The translations under genes and the position numbers were made by a program. A stretch of DNA of 64,000 nucleotides from Fimenecus sp964540535 (GTDB lineage: Bacteria > Bacillota > Clostridia > Oscillospirales > Acutalibacteraceae). The stretch covers positions 1-64,000 of the forward strand of contig CAZIMO010000005.1 of assembly GCA_964540535.1 (NCBI GenBank), given 5' to 3'. Positions within the stretch are counted from its first letter, which is position 1. Each line of letters starts with the position of its first letter. Under the pieces are notes generated by a model, which made no database searches, had not been told where the DNA came from, and saw only the letters and a program-made list of their open reading frames with translations. This document shows, one piece after another, positions 33,001-42,108 of this stretch.

Positions 33001-33170
33001 TAACGGTAAGCACCTTCAAAGTTAAATTTGTAGTCGGGATATTTCTCAAAAAGTTTAAAATTGTTGTTGAGAGTATTAAAAATATACTTGTCAACCGTAG
33101 TTTCAAAATCCCAGCTCCAAATAGTGTCAAGATGTGCGTTTGCAATGGTGTAAATTTTTTTCTTCGCCAT
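30018..33170 (-). CDS. Alpha-mannosidase, glycoside hydrolase family 38
   Basis: This 1050-residue enzyme hydrolyses terminal alpha-mannosides. The N-terminal catalytic domain has the zinc site NAHLDTIWSWDFE near residue 11, the nucleophile-containing IFLPDCFGFGYALPSI near 123, and a conserved HQFHDDLPGTS near 335. The central and C-terminal beta-sandwich domains (residues 400-870) and a further jelly-roll follow. No signal peptide is seen, so it acts inside the cell on sugars brought in by the adjacent GPH transporter. GAGGG lies before the ATG. It is the first gene of a three-gene leftward operon. Confidence 0.92.
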   Translation of the reverse strand: MAKKKIYTIANAHLDTIWSWDFETTVDKYIFNTLNNNFKLFEKYPDYKFNFEGAYRYELMHEYYPEMWEKMKNYIAEGKWNVCGSAFENGDVNIPSPEALFRNILLGNNYFEKNFGKRSCDIFLPDCFGFGYALPSIMHHANLKGFTTQKLSWGSAYGIPFDIGKWYGVDGNFVYGNTNPGAYDKTLKKVRENDFITQKLNDNEQYDLPLTAVFHGVGDRGGSPAEASVKTVCGEISQNETSDTEVLSAPADKIFHDLDEMSEESRQKLPVWNNELVMTNHAVGGYTSRAIGKRWNRRNEEIADMAERASVAAMALGGYEYPQETLTKAWKRVIAHQFHDDLPGTSVQRAYRRSWNDYAMSLNQFTNEYEGAVKNIASLIDTSSVKGIPVIINNPMEYERTGVVKIKIPAKLRYKNMAAFDADGNELPTQVIESTSLYSNLLVCVTVAPMGFKLLDIQSKRARVSTPLKASIQGLENEKYKVTFNSNGDIRSIIDKELNKEILKKPIVTGIFDYDGSKDWPAWELNYDELNREPQHTPRIKSIEVIEEGVCRVATKIVKTYKNSVFTSIVALSRGGKTVEIYDETEWQSTRSAAKEIFSFTAESPVATYDLGLGAIKRGNMTEKLFEVPAQKWADITDVSGKFGVSVISECKYGWDKYDNNTLRLTLMHTPLKNYRVDSMQSMLELGLNRYSYGIYSHSGAAGHATQCEARNFIMPMASFICSKHSGTLQNEVSFAHLSGNAILRAMKKAENSDEIVIRVGEGEKKAQKNIEFSLYLPIESAREIYASEEHISDIEVQNGKLIFDLKPYEIRSFALKINRTKAKEYSKPLDFIGNTDAYSTNITPRASLPIIGRTIPAELKPNEAYVGGVRFFLGEKAAICKGQTLTLPENTKKIHLLAASLNGDKYITIGGQSKKINDIKEYYGGWDLYDFKEVAFTKDGKLGYEFTHSHTDKGDAKCQQLFFWNVEFEADGDTVVLPDDSDILILAITADSDENYCALATELYDNIKGRYFDYKMKPVEKLIYINGKQLHRLNDKGGALRDKNRGRRN

Positions 33171-33349
33171 AATTTTGCCCTCAAAAAATAAAATATATTA
33201 TGAATAAATTATATATGGTATTTTATTAAATTACAACTGTGAAATATCATATATATTGTATAAAAAATTTGTAAAAATTACTCGACATAAGCCCCGATAA
33301 CTGTTAAAATATAATTGGAAAGCGATATTTTTTTAAGAAGGTGCAATGC

Positions 33350-35617
33350 GTGAAAAGATTTTTGTCAATGCTTACAGCAATCGTTATTTTTTCGGTATCT
33401 ATGTTTTGCTTTACTGGTGCTGTGGCTGACCCTCAGACGAAAGCTATAAACCTTTCGGCGGAGAATATTTCATATGAAATAAGCGACAGCCTTTACGGTA
33501 TTTTTCTTGAAGATATAAGCTTTGCAGGTGACGGCGGTCTGGCGTCAAATCTTGTTAATAATAATTCCTTTGAGTACGAAGCAAAGCCCGATGCGTATTG
33601 GAAGGTAAATGCCGCCGATTACGCAGTGCTGACTGACGGCGGACTGAACGAAAATAACACAAACTATATTTCTGTAACAGTTGAAAATTCCGCAACGGTT
33701 GAAAATCTCGGTTTTACCGAGATTTATAACTATAAATCTTATAAATATAATAAATCAAAGGCTGAAAGCGCCGATATGGGCTTTAAGCAGGGAGAGGAAT
33801 ATACATTTTCAGCATATTTCAAGAATGTGGATTTTGACGGAAAAATCAAAGCCGCGCTGCATGCAAGGGGTAATAAGGATTTTTATGAATTTGACATTTC
33901 CGCTTGTGAGGATTGGACTAAAATCAGCTTGCCACTCACATCAGAGGTTACCGCTGACGGTTCTCTGCTTTTAAGTTTTTCTGGTAACGGCAGTTTTTAT
34001 ATGGATTTTGTGTCCCTTGTGCCGACAGGCAGTCACGGCTACGGTACGGACGAATGGAAATACACAACGCTTCGCGCAGACCTTTATGATACACTCAGCG
34101 GACTTTCGCCTAAATTTATTCGTTTTCCCGGTGGCTGTCTTACCGAGGGCGACAGTATGGGAAATATTTATAATTGGAAAAATACAATCGGTAAGCTTGA
34201 AGAGAGAGTTCAAACATATAATCTTTGGGCTGACGATGCAAACGGCAGATATTATGTAAATACGAATTCATTGGGCTTTCACGAATATTTTACTCTCTGC
34301 GGCGAGCTTGGCGCAGAGCCTATTCCCGTGCTTAATGCAGGGATGATTTGTCAAGGCAGGGCAGGCTATAACGAAACTCTGCAAAAGTATAATAACGGCG
34401 AAATTACCGAGGCAGAGTGGCAGGAATATGTTGAAAGCGTTGCCTATGCTCCCAATACAGAAGAGTTTAATAAGTATTTGCAGGATATTTTTGATTTGAT
34501 TGAATACGCAAACGGCGATGTAACTACCGAATGGGGTGCTAAAAGAGCCGAAAACGGACACGCAGAACCTTTTAATATGAAATATCTGGCAGTCGGCAAT
34601 GAAAATTGGGGCGAAATTTATTGGCGGAACTTTGATGCTGTTTATAAGGCAGTCAAAGAAAAATATCCGCAAATCACCGTAATCACTTCGGCAGGACATT
34701 CGGGAAGCGGTGAAGATTTCGACAGTGCATGGGCAACGGTGAATACAAATTACCGTGATACAATCGTTGACGAGCATTATTACACCTCGGGCGGCTATCT
34801 TTTTGAAACGACCGATCGTTATGACACATACGAGCGAAGCAGTGCCAAAGTGATGGTGGGCGCATATGCGCCCAAGGCAGACGGTGTCGGTACAATTCAG
34901 ACAAAAAGCAACATTTGGGCTGCTATTGAAAATGCCTCATATCTTACAGGCATTGAGCGTAATGCCGATGTGGTAAGTATGATTTCTTATGCCCCCGCTC
35001 TTGCAAAGATCAATGCGCAGTGCTGGGATGTTAATTTGATTTGGTTTGACTCTCAAAGCGTAGTGCTTACTCCCGACTATTATGTTCAAATGCTTTTTGC
35101 AAATAACTACGGTACCAATTATCTTAATACTGATTTTGATATGACCGCCGATGGCGTTTACCATTGCTCAACCGTAGATACAAAAAATCAAGTTATTTAT
35201 GTAAAGCTTGTGAACAGCACAAATAAGGCTTATAAATTCGACATAAATCTTACGGGATTTTTAAATGTGAACAATCCCTCGGCACAGTATTTGAGTGAGA
35301 ATTTCAAAGCGGCTTGCAATGAAATTGACGAGCCTTTGCACGTAGCTCCCTCTGAAATGACTCTTAATATCAGCGATAATACGGTAAAGTATGAAGCAGA
35401 TAGTTATTCCGTCAGCGTAATCCGTATACCGTATGGCGAAAATGACGGTTCAGGACTTTATATGCTCCCTTTAACCGAGCCTGCAACGCCCTATATGCCC
35501 GATACTGTATGGATTGTGATTTCTGCAATTCTTGCGGCAGGAATTTTGATTACGGGAGTTGTAATTCTCGTAGTTCGCATTAAGCATCATAAGGATTTGA
35601 AAAAAGAAGAAAAATAA
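33350..35617 (+). CDS. Membrane-anchored alpha-L-arabinofuranosidase (GH51-like)
   Basis: The protein of about 755 residues removes arabinose side chains from plant polysaccharides. A signal peptide (KRFLSMLTAIVIFSVSMFCF) is followed by the GH51 start ISDSLYGIFLEDISFAGDGG, a CBM4_9-like region (about 70-220), and the catalytic barrel. In the barrel, VGNENWGEIYW holds the acid/base Glu and VDEHYYTSG the nucleophile Glu. The C-terminus has one membrane helix (VWIVISAILAAGILITGVVI) and a Lys/Glu tail, so it is displayed outside. Start GTG 33350 fits AAGAAGGTG six bp before it; GTG 33341 lies within that site. It diverges from the mannosidase gene. Confidence 0.88.
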   Translation: MKRFLSMLTAIVIFSVSMFCFTGAVADPQTKAINLSAENISYEISDSLYGIFLEDISFAGDGGLASNLVNNNSFEYEAKPDAYWKVNAADYAVLTDGGLNENNTNYISVTVENSATVENLGFTEIYNYKSYKYNKSKAESADMGFKQGEEYTFSAYFKNVDFDGKIKAALHARGNKDFYEFDISACEDWTKISLPLTSEVTADGSLLLSFSGNGSFYMDFVSLVPTGSHGYGTDEWKYTTLRADLYDTLSGLSPKFIRFPGGCLTEGDSMGNIYNWKNTIGKLEERVQTYNLWADDANGRYYVNTNSLGFHEYFTLCGELGAEPIPVLNAGMICQGRAGYNETLQKYNNGEITEAEWQEYVESVAYAPNTEEFNKYLQDIFDLIEYANGDVTTEWGAKRAENGHAEPFNMKYLAVGNENWGEIYWRNFDAVYKAVKEKYPQITVITSAGHSGSGEDFDSAWATVNTNYRDTIVDEHYYTSGGYLFETTDRYDTYERSSAKVMVGAYAPKADGVGTIQTKSNIWAAIENASYLTGIERNADVVSMISYAPALAKINAQCWDVNLIWFDSQSVVLTPDYYVQMLFANNYGTNYLNTDFDMTADGVYHCSTVDTKNQVIYVKLVNSTNKAYKFDINLTGFLNVNNPSAQYLSENFKAACNEIDEPLHVAPSEMTLNISDNTVKYEADSYSVSVIRIPYGENDGSGLYMLPLTEPATPYMPDTVWIVISAILAAGILITGVVILVVRIKHHKDLKKEEK

Positions 35618-35623
35618 TTAAAC

Positions 35624-35672
35624 AGTCCGAACCCCATAAGACCAAGCTGTTTTGTGCGGTTCGGGCTTTTTT
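35624..35672 (+). terminator. Terminator after the GH51 gene
   Basis: GTCCGAACC pairs with GGTTCGGGC across a 24-base loop and is followed by seven T. Confidence 0.85.
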
Positions 35673-35712
35673 TAAGAATTTATTAAGAAAAATTTAAAAT
35701 GCAATATTTCTA

Positions 35713-35777
35713 TTGACAATGGAAAATTTATGCTGTATCATTTAGCTGTGCTAATCGGAATGGCACAGTTAGCACAG
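35713..35777 (+). promoter_or_regulatory. Promoter and dyad operator of the GntR-ABC operon
   Basis: TTGACA (35713-35718) and TATCAT (35736-35741) are 17 bp apart. Immediately downstream, CTGTGCTAA (35746-35754) and TTAGCACAG (35769-35777) form a perfect inverted repeat, with an extra GCACAG half-site between them. YtrA-type GntR regulators bind such dyads in their own promoters, so this is a likely autoregulatory operator. Confidence 0.75.
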
Positions 35778-35796
35778 TGTACAGGGGTGAAACGCA

Positions 35797-36177
35797 ATGA
35801 ATATTTTTCTCGATTACCATTCGAGAACACCAATCTATGAACAGATTAAAGAACAAATTGTTCTTGACATTCAAAGAGGATTGCTGAAAAAAGACGACCA
35901 GCTACCGTCTTTAAGGCAGCTTTCTGCAACCTTAAGTCTCAATATCAACACCGTAAAGCGCGCGCTGTCGGAGTTGGAAAATGAGGGTATTATTTATACG
36001 ATTGCAGGCAAAGGCATATTCATAAGCGGCGACTCAAAATCACAAAATATTTATCTTGAACAGTCTTTAGATAATTTAAAAGTTTCACTTGCTAATGCCA
36101 AAAATATGGGTGCCGACCGTGAACAAGTTTTAAGACTTGTCAATAATATTTACAAAGGAGCTGAAAACAATGATTGA
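35797..36177 (+). CDS. GntR family transcription regulator, YtrA subfamily
   Basis: The 126-residue protein has a GntR winged helix: PIYEQIKEQIVLDIQRGLLK, LPSLRQLSATLSLNINTVKR and ALSELENEGIIYTIAGKGIF. Only a short C-terminal helix follows, with no large effector domain, which is the YtrA hallmark. Such regulators repress adjacent ABC transporter operons until cell-envelope stress or an antibiotic appears. Its stop overlaps the ABC ATPase start (ATGA). A dyad operator lies 20 bp upstream. Confidence 0.92.
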   Translation: MNIFLDYHSRTPIYEQIKEQIVLDIQRGLLKKDDQLPSLRQLSATLSLNINTVKRALSELENEGIIYTIAGKGIFISGDSKSQNIYLEQSLDNLKVSLANAKNMGADREQVLRLVNNIYKGAENND

Positions 36178-37072
36178 ATTTAAGAATGTAACTAAAAAAT
36201 TCGGCGATTTCACAGCCGTCGAGGACATTTCATTTAAGGTTGAGCCGTCAAGCATATACGGTCTTATCGGCTATAACGGCGCAGGTAAAACTACGCTTTT
36301 AAAAACAGCCGCAGGCATTTATAAAGCAGACGGCGGCGAGGTGCTTATGGACAGTGTTCCTACTTTCGATAATGCCCCAATCCGCAAAGAAATGTTTTAT
36401 ATTCCGGATGATTTGTATTTTCCAATGAACGCCACAGTTAATTCAATGGCAAAGTTTTATGCTGATTATTACCCGAATTTCAGCTTTAAAACCTTTAATA
36501 ATCTTGTCGAGGTTTTCGGCCTTGACCCAAAAAAGAAAATCCGAGGATTTTCAAAGGGTATGCAAAGACAAACCGAGATAATTTTGGCGCTTGCTTCGCA
36601 CCCGCGCTTTATGCTTCTCGACGAAACCTTTGACGGACTTGATCCGCAAAAGAAAGAGATTACAAAGAAGCTGTTTGTGGAATATGTAACTGAAAGTGAA
36701 TGCTCGCTCATAATTTCATCACACAATTTGCCCGAGCTTTCTGACCTTTGCGACAATGTGGGTCTTATCAACGGTAAAAAGCTTACTATGGACTGCTCTG
36801 TTTATGACATTTCTAAAAATTACAGTAAGTTCCGTCTTATTTTCGACCGTGAAATCAGTGAAAGCGATTTCAGAGAAATCAAGTATAAATCTCTTGATAT
36901 TGACGGCAAGGTTGCAATGATTATATTTGACAAAACAACTGCTGAAGAAAAGCAGAAGCTTAATGCGCTTCTTCCCATTGCTATTGACGAATATCAGCTC
37001 ACAATGGAAGAGGTATTCTTGAATGAAATGGAGGATAAGAAGTACGATGTCACAAAAATCTTTGAAAAATAA
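36170..37072 (+). CDS. ABC transporter ATP-binding protein
   Basis: The 300-residue ATPase has Walker A GYNGAGKTTLLKTAAG near residue 35, the signature region RGFSKGMQRQTEIILALA near 130 and Walker B FMLLDETFDGLDP near 152. The H-loop is ISSHNLPELSDL near 185. It energises the large permease encoded next. The true start is the ATG at 36170 (AAAGGAG upstream), not the earlier in-frame codon. Its GntR partner suggests induction by a cell-wall or membrane signal. Confidence 0.93.
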   Translation: MIEFKNVTKKFGDFTAVEDISFKVEPSSIYGLIGYNGAGKTTLLKTAAGIYKADGGEVLMDSVPTFDNAPIRKEMFYIPDDLYFPMNATVNSMAKFYADYYPNFSFKTFNNLVEVFGLDPKKKIRGFSKGMQRQTEIILALASHPRFMLLDETFDGLDPQKKEITKKLFVEYVTESECSLIISSHNLPELSDLCDNVGLINGKKLTMDCSVYDISKNYSKFRLIFDREISESDFREIKYKSLDIDGKVAMIIFDKTTAEEKQKLNALLPIAIDEYQLTMEEVFLNEMEDKKYDVTKIFEK

Positions 37073-39485
37073 TGTAAAGCTTAATGACTTTAAACGAAGC
37101 CTTACAGGTTCAATTCTTTTCCCTGCAATCGCATTAGTTGTATTTATGATTACTATGGCTATTCCCGTGATTTCATATGTTACATCTGATGAATTTTTAA
37201 GCACTAAAGAGCATTTAGAGGTTTCAATGTTCCTTTCGCCCACTTCAATTTTTACAGATTTGGCAATGCTCTTTCCTTACGGTATGGTATTCTGCGGAAT
37301 ACTTACTGCTGTAAAGTCTTTCTATTATATGCTCTCTAAAAAGCAGGTAAATGTGTATTTCAGTATGGGCATTACAAGAACAACAATGTTCTGTAACAGA
37401 GTGCTTGCAGGTGTAATTGCACTTCTTGCCGCTGTGATTATTCCTATGGCAATAATCTGTATGGTCAATATTTCTTGCTTCGGCTATGCGGCGCAGGCAT
37501 TAAAGGTTTTCTGCTATGCGGTTTCGCTGTTCTTCACCTGCGGACTTGCAGGCTTTGCGCTCGGCGCAGCGGCAACAATGATAAGCGGCAATGTTTTTGA
37601 AGCAGGTCTTACAACAATAGCGGCTTCTGCTGCTCCTGCGATTTTTGTAAGCACAGCGCAAAACCTTTTAAGGTCATTCCTCAAAGGCTACGCTTCAACA
37701 GGATTCGAGTCAAAATGGTATTCGCTTATAAGTCCGTGGAATATTTCAGAGAATTTCAGCGACGCGCAGATTGTGAATAATTACGGATACTCGTCAAAGG
37801 TATCTTTTGAAACCGTTTTAGGACTTATTGCCCGCGATGTGCCTGCCGATCAGTATAAGATCCCAGAAACTTTGCAGATAAACATTGATTTTTATATCTC
37901 AATTATCGCTTGGCTTGTACTTTCAGCAGTTATTCTTTTTGTCGGACTTATGCTTTATAAGGCGCGCAAGGCAGAACACGCAAATTCATTCGGCAACTTT
38001 GCAATTTCAAGAGCAGTCACAGCCACATTTATCTTCGGTATAATCGCATATTGTACTGACGATTTCTCTTACAGACAAATTTCGCCTTTAGCTTACTTTG
38101 CAATTCTTGCAGTTGTAGAATTTGTTGTATATTTCCTTATTCAGCTTTTAATGACAAGAAAGCTCAAAATAACGCTCAAATCGCTTAAATGGTACGGTGG
38201 GCTTATGGGCATTGTCGCAGTATTCCTTATAGTTACAGGCACAGGCTTGTTCGGTACATTCAATAAAACTCCCGATAAGGCAGAGGTTAAGAGCGTTTCG
38301 ATTGAAGCGCGCGTAATCAGTCCTTATGAGCATTACATTTCTTCGCAGTATAACGGAGAAGAGGATTTTGTTGAAAGCGAAACAGCAGAAAGCATTGATA
38401 TGGTTGTTTCTCTCTTTGACAAAATTAAGAAAGAAAAGGTTCTTTACGGCAAAGACCCCATTACTTCTGTCACTTTCGCATTCCGTGATAAGGATAATAA
38501 CCTTAAATACCGTGACTTCGGTATTTATTCAGATGAACTTTTCGATGAATATATGAAAACGGTTTACAATTCTGACTTTTTCGATATGATTTTGAAGGAA
38601 TATCTTATCACTGACCCCAAAGAAATATCCGAAAACAGCGATTTTGATATGGGCGGAATTTCATACTATTTCGGTGATGTAAACAATTCGGCAGGATATC
38701 TTAAAAGAAATTGGGCATTCATAAGCAATACAAATCTTTGCGCGCTTGATAAAAATGGGGCTCCGCAGGTTGAGTTTGTTGAAGATATCGACGCGCTCTG
38801 CACAGCGCTTTATAATGACCTTTCCAAGCTCAGCTATGAACAGCTTGCATTAAATAAATCAAAGCCTGTCGGCATTTTAGCTTCGGGCAGTGTAGATTAT
38901 TTTGGAGAAGAGCCTGCAAGCACAACAACTGTTATTCACTCTCTCGGCGGTATATCCAACAGCTCTGAACAGGGCTATGCACTCGCCAATACCTGTATTC
39001 CTGTTTATCCCGAAATGTCTGAAACTGTTGCTTTCCTTAAAAATAACGGCTATGCTGATACCATTGCCGAGCTTACCGTAAAAGAGGTGCTTTACAGCGA
39101 CAGCCCCTTGAATATTGATAATGCGCTTATAGACTTCTATGAGACTAATGACAGCGGTAAATTCACCGATTATTCTTATTGGGTAAATGACTTTAATAAA
39201 TTGCAGTTCACAAGCTCCGAGTTTGTATGTTATACTTTCGGTCAAGCAGGCTGGTATATTGACGAAGATACGGCGCTTGTTGATGCCCTTAAAAAGGTTT
39301 ACAATGACGCAGGACATCCGCTGACCGCTGTAACCGATACCGCAAAGGCAAACGCTATTGTTGACAAATCGGTTTCACAGTATATGATTTACGGCGACAA
39401 CGGCAGATATGTTTATGTTATCTATGAAGAAGGTCCCGTGGTTTGCTATTATCTTCCCGAAGCAAGCGTCAGCGTATTAAAGTAA
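37047..39485 (+). CDS. ABC transporter permease with large extracytoplasmic domain
   Basis: The 812-residue protein has six to eight membrane helices in its first 400 residues (for example FPAIALVVFMITMAIPVISY and AGVIALLAAVIIPMAIICM). One further helix lies near 385 (GGLMGIVAVFLIVTGTGLFG), and about 420 residues outside the membrane follow, with no recognised domain. The start at 37047 overlaps the ATPase gene by 26 bp and has GGAGGATAAG upstream. Transporters of this YtrBCDEF-like arrangement export or sense peptide antibiotics. The substrate is unknown. Confidence 0.82.
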   Translation: MSQKSLKNNVKLNDFKRSLTGSILFPAIALVVFMITMAIPVISYVTSDEFLSTKEHLEVSMFLSPTSIFTDLAMLFPYGMVFCGILTAVKSFYYMLSKKQVNVYFSMGITRTTMFCNRVLAGVIALLAAVIIPMAIICMVNISCFGYAAQALKVFCYAVSLFFTCGLAGFALGAAATMISGNVFEAGLTTIAASAAPAIFVSTAQNLLRSFLKGYASTGFESKWYSLISPWNISENFSDAQIVNNYGYSSKVSFETVLGLIARDVPADQYKIPETLQINIDFYISIIAWLVLSAVILFVGLMLYKARKAEHANSFGNFAISRAVTATFIFGIIAYCTDDFSYRQISPLAYFAILAVVEFVVYFLIQLLMTRKLKITLKSLKWYGGLMGIVAVFLIVTGTGLFGTFNKTPDKAEVKSVSIEARVISPYEHYISSQYNGEEDFVESETAESIDMVVSLFDKIKKEKVLYGKDPITSVTFAFRDKDNNLKYRDFGIYSDELFDEYMKTVYNSDFFDMILKEYLITDPKEISENSDFDMGGISYYFGDVNNSAGYLKRNWAFISNTNLCALDKNGAPQVEFVEDIDALCTALYNDLSKLSYEQLALNKSKPVGILASGSVDYFGEEPASTTTVIHSLGGISNSSEQGYALANTCIPVYPEMSETVAFLKNNGYADTIAELTVKEVLYSDSPLNIDNALIDFYETNDSGKFTDYSYWVNDFNKLQFTSSEFVCYTFGQAGWYIDEDTALVDALKKVYNDAGHPLTAVTDTAKANAIVDKSVSQYMIYGDNGRYVYVIYEEGPVVCYYLPEASVSVLK

Positions 39486-39510
39486 GTAAATTTTAAGAAA
39501 CACACCTAAA

Positions 39511-39541
39511 CCACTGCGGGAGTTTTATACTCCTGCGGTGG
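39511..39541 (+). terminator. Hairpin terminator after the ABC operon
   Basis: CCACTGCGGGAGT pairs with ACTCCTGCGGTGG around a 4-base loop, followed by a T/A-rich tract. The stem is strong; the T-run is interrupted. Confidence 0.75.
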
Positions 39542-39599
39542 TTAAATATTTATTTTTACCGATTTAATGCTTTAAATTGCTGATTTTCCGAAAAAAATA

Positions 39600-39628
39600 T
39601 TGACTTATCACCGTAAAAAGAATAAAAT
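39600..39628 (+). promoter_or_regulatory. Promoter for asnS
   Basis: TTGACT (39600-39605) and TAAAAT (39623-39628) are 17 bp apart, about 60 bp before the start codon. No T-box leader was recognised in the short leader. Confidence 0.65.
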
Positions 39629-39688
39629 ATTTTGTATATTTAAATAATAGTATAATAGAGAAATATTGCTTTTGGAGGCGATGTTAAA

Positions 39689-41065
39689 ATGAAACATACA
39701 GACATTAAAGAGCTTTTCGCAAACGCTGAAAAATATGTAAATAACAGCGTTACGGTTTGCGGCTGGGTCAGAACTGCACGTGATTCAAAAAATGTTGCGT
39801 TCGCAGAGCTTAACGACGGCACTTGCTTTAAAAATATTCAGCTTGTAGCCGACAAAGAAAAGTTCACAGATGAGCAGATTAAAAACATTATGCCCGTCGG
39901 CACTGCTTTGAAAATTGATGGTATTCTTGTTGCTTCTGAACGTAACGGATATGAAATTGAACTTAAAAATGTTGAGGTTCTCGGCTCTTGTCCCTCTGAT
40001 TTTCCGTTGCAGAAAAAGCGTCATTCAATGGAGTTTTTAAGAACAATTCCTCATCTTCGTGTACGCACAAGATATTTTGAGGCAGTAATGGCAATCCGCC
40101 ACCAGCTTTCAATTGCAATTCACACATATTTCAACAATAACGGCTATAAATATGTTCACGCTCCCATTTTAACAGGCAGTGACTGTGAGGGCGCAGGCGA
40201 GATGTTCCGCGTTACTACACACCCGTTTAAAACCGAGTACGAGAGCGAAGCTGAATACTACGCAAATGATTTCTTCGGCAAAAAAGCAGGATTAACTGTT
40301 TCTGCACAGCTTGAGGGCGAAATGGCGGCAATGGGACTTGGCAGGATTTATACTTTTGGACCAACATTCCGTGCCGAAAACAGCAACACAACCCGTCATG
40401 CCGCAGAATTTTGGCATGTTGAGCCTGAAGTTTGCTTTGCAGATTTGCAGGATATTATTGAAATTGCAGAGGATTTCATAAAATATATCATCAAAAATAT
40501 TCTTGATAACTGCCCCGACGAAATGGAGTTTTTCAATCAGTGGGTTGAAAAGGGAGTTATTGAAAAGCTGCAAACAGTTTTAAGCCATGATTTTGCAAAG
40601 GTAACCTATACTGACGCTATCGAAATCTTAAAAAAATCGGGCAAAAAATTTGATTTTGCAGTTGAGTGGGGCTGTGACCTTGCTACTGAACACGAAAAAT
40701 ACCTTGCTGACGAATACTTCAAAAGACCGGTATTCGTTTATGACTACCCGGCAGACATCAAGTCATTCTATATGAAGCAAAATCCGGACGGAAAAACCGT
40801 TGCCGCAACTGATTTGCTTGTTCCCGGTATCGGCGAAATCATCGGATGCAGTGAAAGAGAGGCAGATTTAGATAAGCTTCTTAATGCGATGAAGAAAAAA
40901 GGTATGCCGATTGAGTCTTATCAAGAGTATATCGACACAAGAAAATTCGGCAGTGTGCCTCACAGCGGCTTCGGCCTTGGCTTTGAAAGAATGCTTATGT
41001 ATATCACAGGCGTTCAGAATATCCGTGATGCTATTATGTTCCCGAGAACAGTAGGCAATTTATAA
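39689..41065 (+). CDS. asnS: Asparaginyl-tRNA synthetase
   Basis: This class IIb enzyme charges tRNA-Asn. The 458-residue protein has an N-terminal OB fold (VTVCGWVRTARDSKNVAFAE), motif 2 FRAENSNTTRHAAEFWHVEP near residue 230, and motif 3 GFGLGFERMLMYITGVQNIR near 430. The length is normal. TTGGAGG lies before the ATG. It is followed 18 bp later by asnA, so Asn synthesis and Asn-tRNA charging are linked. Confidence 0.97.
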   Translation: MKHTDIKELFANAEKYVNNSVTVCGWVRTARDSKNVAFAELNDGTCFKNIQLVADKEKFTDEQIKNIMPVGTALKIDGILVASERNGYEIELKNVEVLGSCPSDFPLQKKRHSMEFLRTIPHLRVRTRYFEAVMAIRHQLSIAIHTYFNNNGYKYVHAPILTGSDCEGAGEMFRVTTHPFKTEYESEAEYYANDFFGKKAGLTVSAQLEGEMAAMGLGRIYTFGPTFRAENSNTTRHAAEFWHVEPEVCFADLQDIIEIAEDFIKYIIKNILDNCPDEMEFFNQWVEKGVIEKLQTVLSHDFAKVTYTDAIEILKKSGKKFDFAVEWGCDLATEHEKYLADEYFKRPVFVYDYPADIKSFYMKQNPDGKTVAATDLLVPGIGEIIGCSEREADLDKLLNAMKKKGMPIESYQEYIDTRKFGSVPHSGFGLGFERMLMYITGVQNIRDAIMFPRTVGNL

Positions 41066-41083
41066 TTTTATGAGGTGATTTTA

Positions 41084-42091
41084 ATGAGTAAGGTAATAAT
41101 TCCAAAGGACTATAAGTCAGCTTTAAGTATGTATGAAACTCAAAAAGCTATCGGAATGTTAAAAAGAATATTTGAGGATAAGCTGTGTCCGGCTTTAAAT
41201 CTTACACGAGTTTCAGCGCCGATTTTCGTTGACCCTGCAACAGGTTTGAATGACGATTTGAACGGCGTTGAGCGTGCCGTTGCTTTTGATGTTAAAGAAA
41301 CAGGCGAAACAGCGGCAATAGTTCATTCTCTTGCAAAGTGGAAAAGAATGGCATTGCGTACCTACGGTTTTTCAGCAGGCGAGGGACTTTATACAGATAT
41401 GAACGCCATTCGCCGTGATGAAGAAATGGATAATCTTCATTCAATTTACACTGATCAGTGGGATTGGGAAAAGATTATTACAAGAGAAAACCGCAATGAA
41501 GATTATCTCAAAGCGGTTGTAAAAAGTATTGTAAACGCAGTTTGCGATACTCTTGATTTGCTCAAGTGTATTTATCCGAAGCTCGGTGTTCAGCTTGACA
41601 GAAATGTGACATTTATCACTTCGCAGGAGCTTGAGGATATGTACCCTGATAAATGCCCAAAAGAACGTGAAAATCTTTTTGTTAAAGAGCATAAAACAGT
41701 TTTCATTATGCAAATCGGCGGTGCGTTAAAATCGGGTAAGCCTCACGACGGCCGTGCGCCTGACTATGACGATTGGTCGCTTAACGGCGATATTGTTTTC
41801 TGGAACGATGTTCTTGAATGCGCGTTTGAGGTTTCGTCAATGGGTATTCGTGTTGACGAAAAGAGTCTTGATGAGCAGTTAAAACTTGCAGGAACAGAAG
41901 AAAGAAGAAATCTTCCGTTCCACAAAGAACTGCTTGAGGGCAAACTGCCTCTCACAATCGGCGGCGGTATCGGTCAGTCAAGACTTTCAATGCTGTTGCT
42001 CGGCAAAGCCCATATCGGTGAAGTACAGGTTTCGCTTTGGGATGATAAAACTAAAAAAATCTGCGCAGAAAACGGAATTGTTCTTCTTTAA
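41084..42091 (+). CDS. asnA: Aspartate-ammonia ligase (asparagine synthetase A)
   Basis: AsnA makes asparagine from aspartate, ammonia and ATP. The 335-residue protein is a class II synthetase-like fold: IPKDYKSALSMYETQKAIGM at the start, then LTRVSAPIFVDPATGLNDDL, IHSLAKWKRMAL, and the C-terminal TIGGGIGQSRLSMLLLGKAH. The ATG at 41084 has GAGGTGAT upstream, so the earlier GTG is not used. It shares the asnS transcript and ends at a strong terminator. Confidence 0.97.
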   Translation: MSKVIIPKDYKSALSMYETQKAIGMLKRIFEDKLCPALNLTRVSAPIFVDPATGLNDDLNGVERAVAFDVKETGETAAIVHSLAKWKRMALRTYGFSAGEGLYTDMNAIRRDEEMDNLHSIYTDQWDWEKIITRENRNEDYLKAVVKSIVNAVCDTLDLLKCIYPKLGVQLDRNVTFITSQELEDMYPDKCPKERENLFVKEHKTVFIMQIGGALKSGKPHDGRAPDYDDWSLNGDIVFWNDVLECAFEVSSMGIRVDEKSLDEQLKLAGTEERRNLPFHKELLEGKLPLTIGGGIGQSRLSMLLLGKAHIGEVQVSLWDDKTKKICAENGIVLL

Positions 42092-42108
42092 TTACATATC
42101 AATAATTA

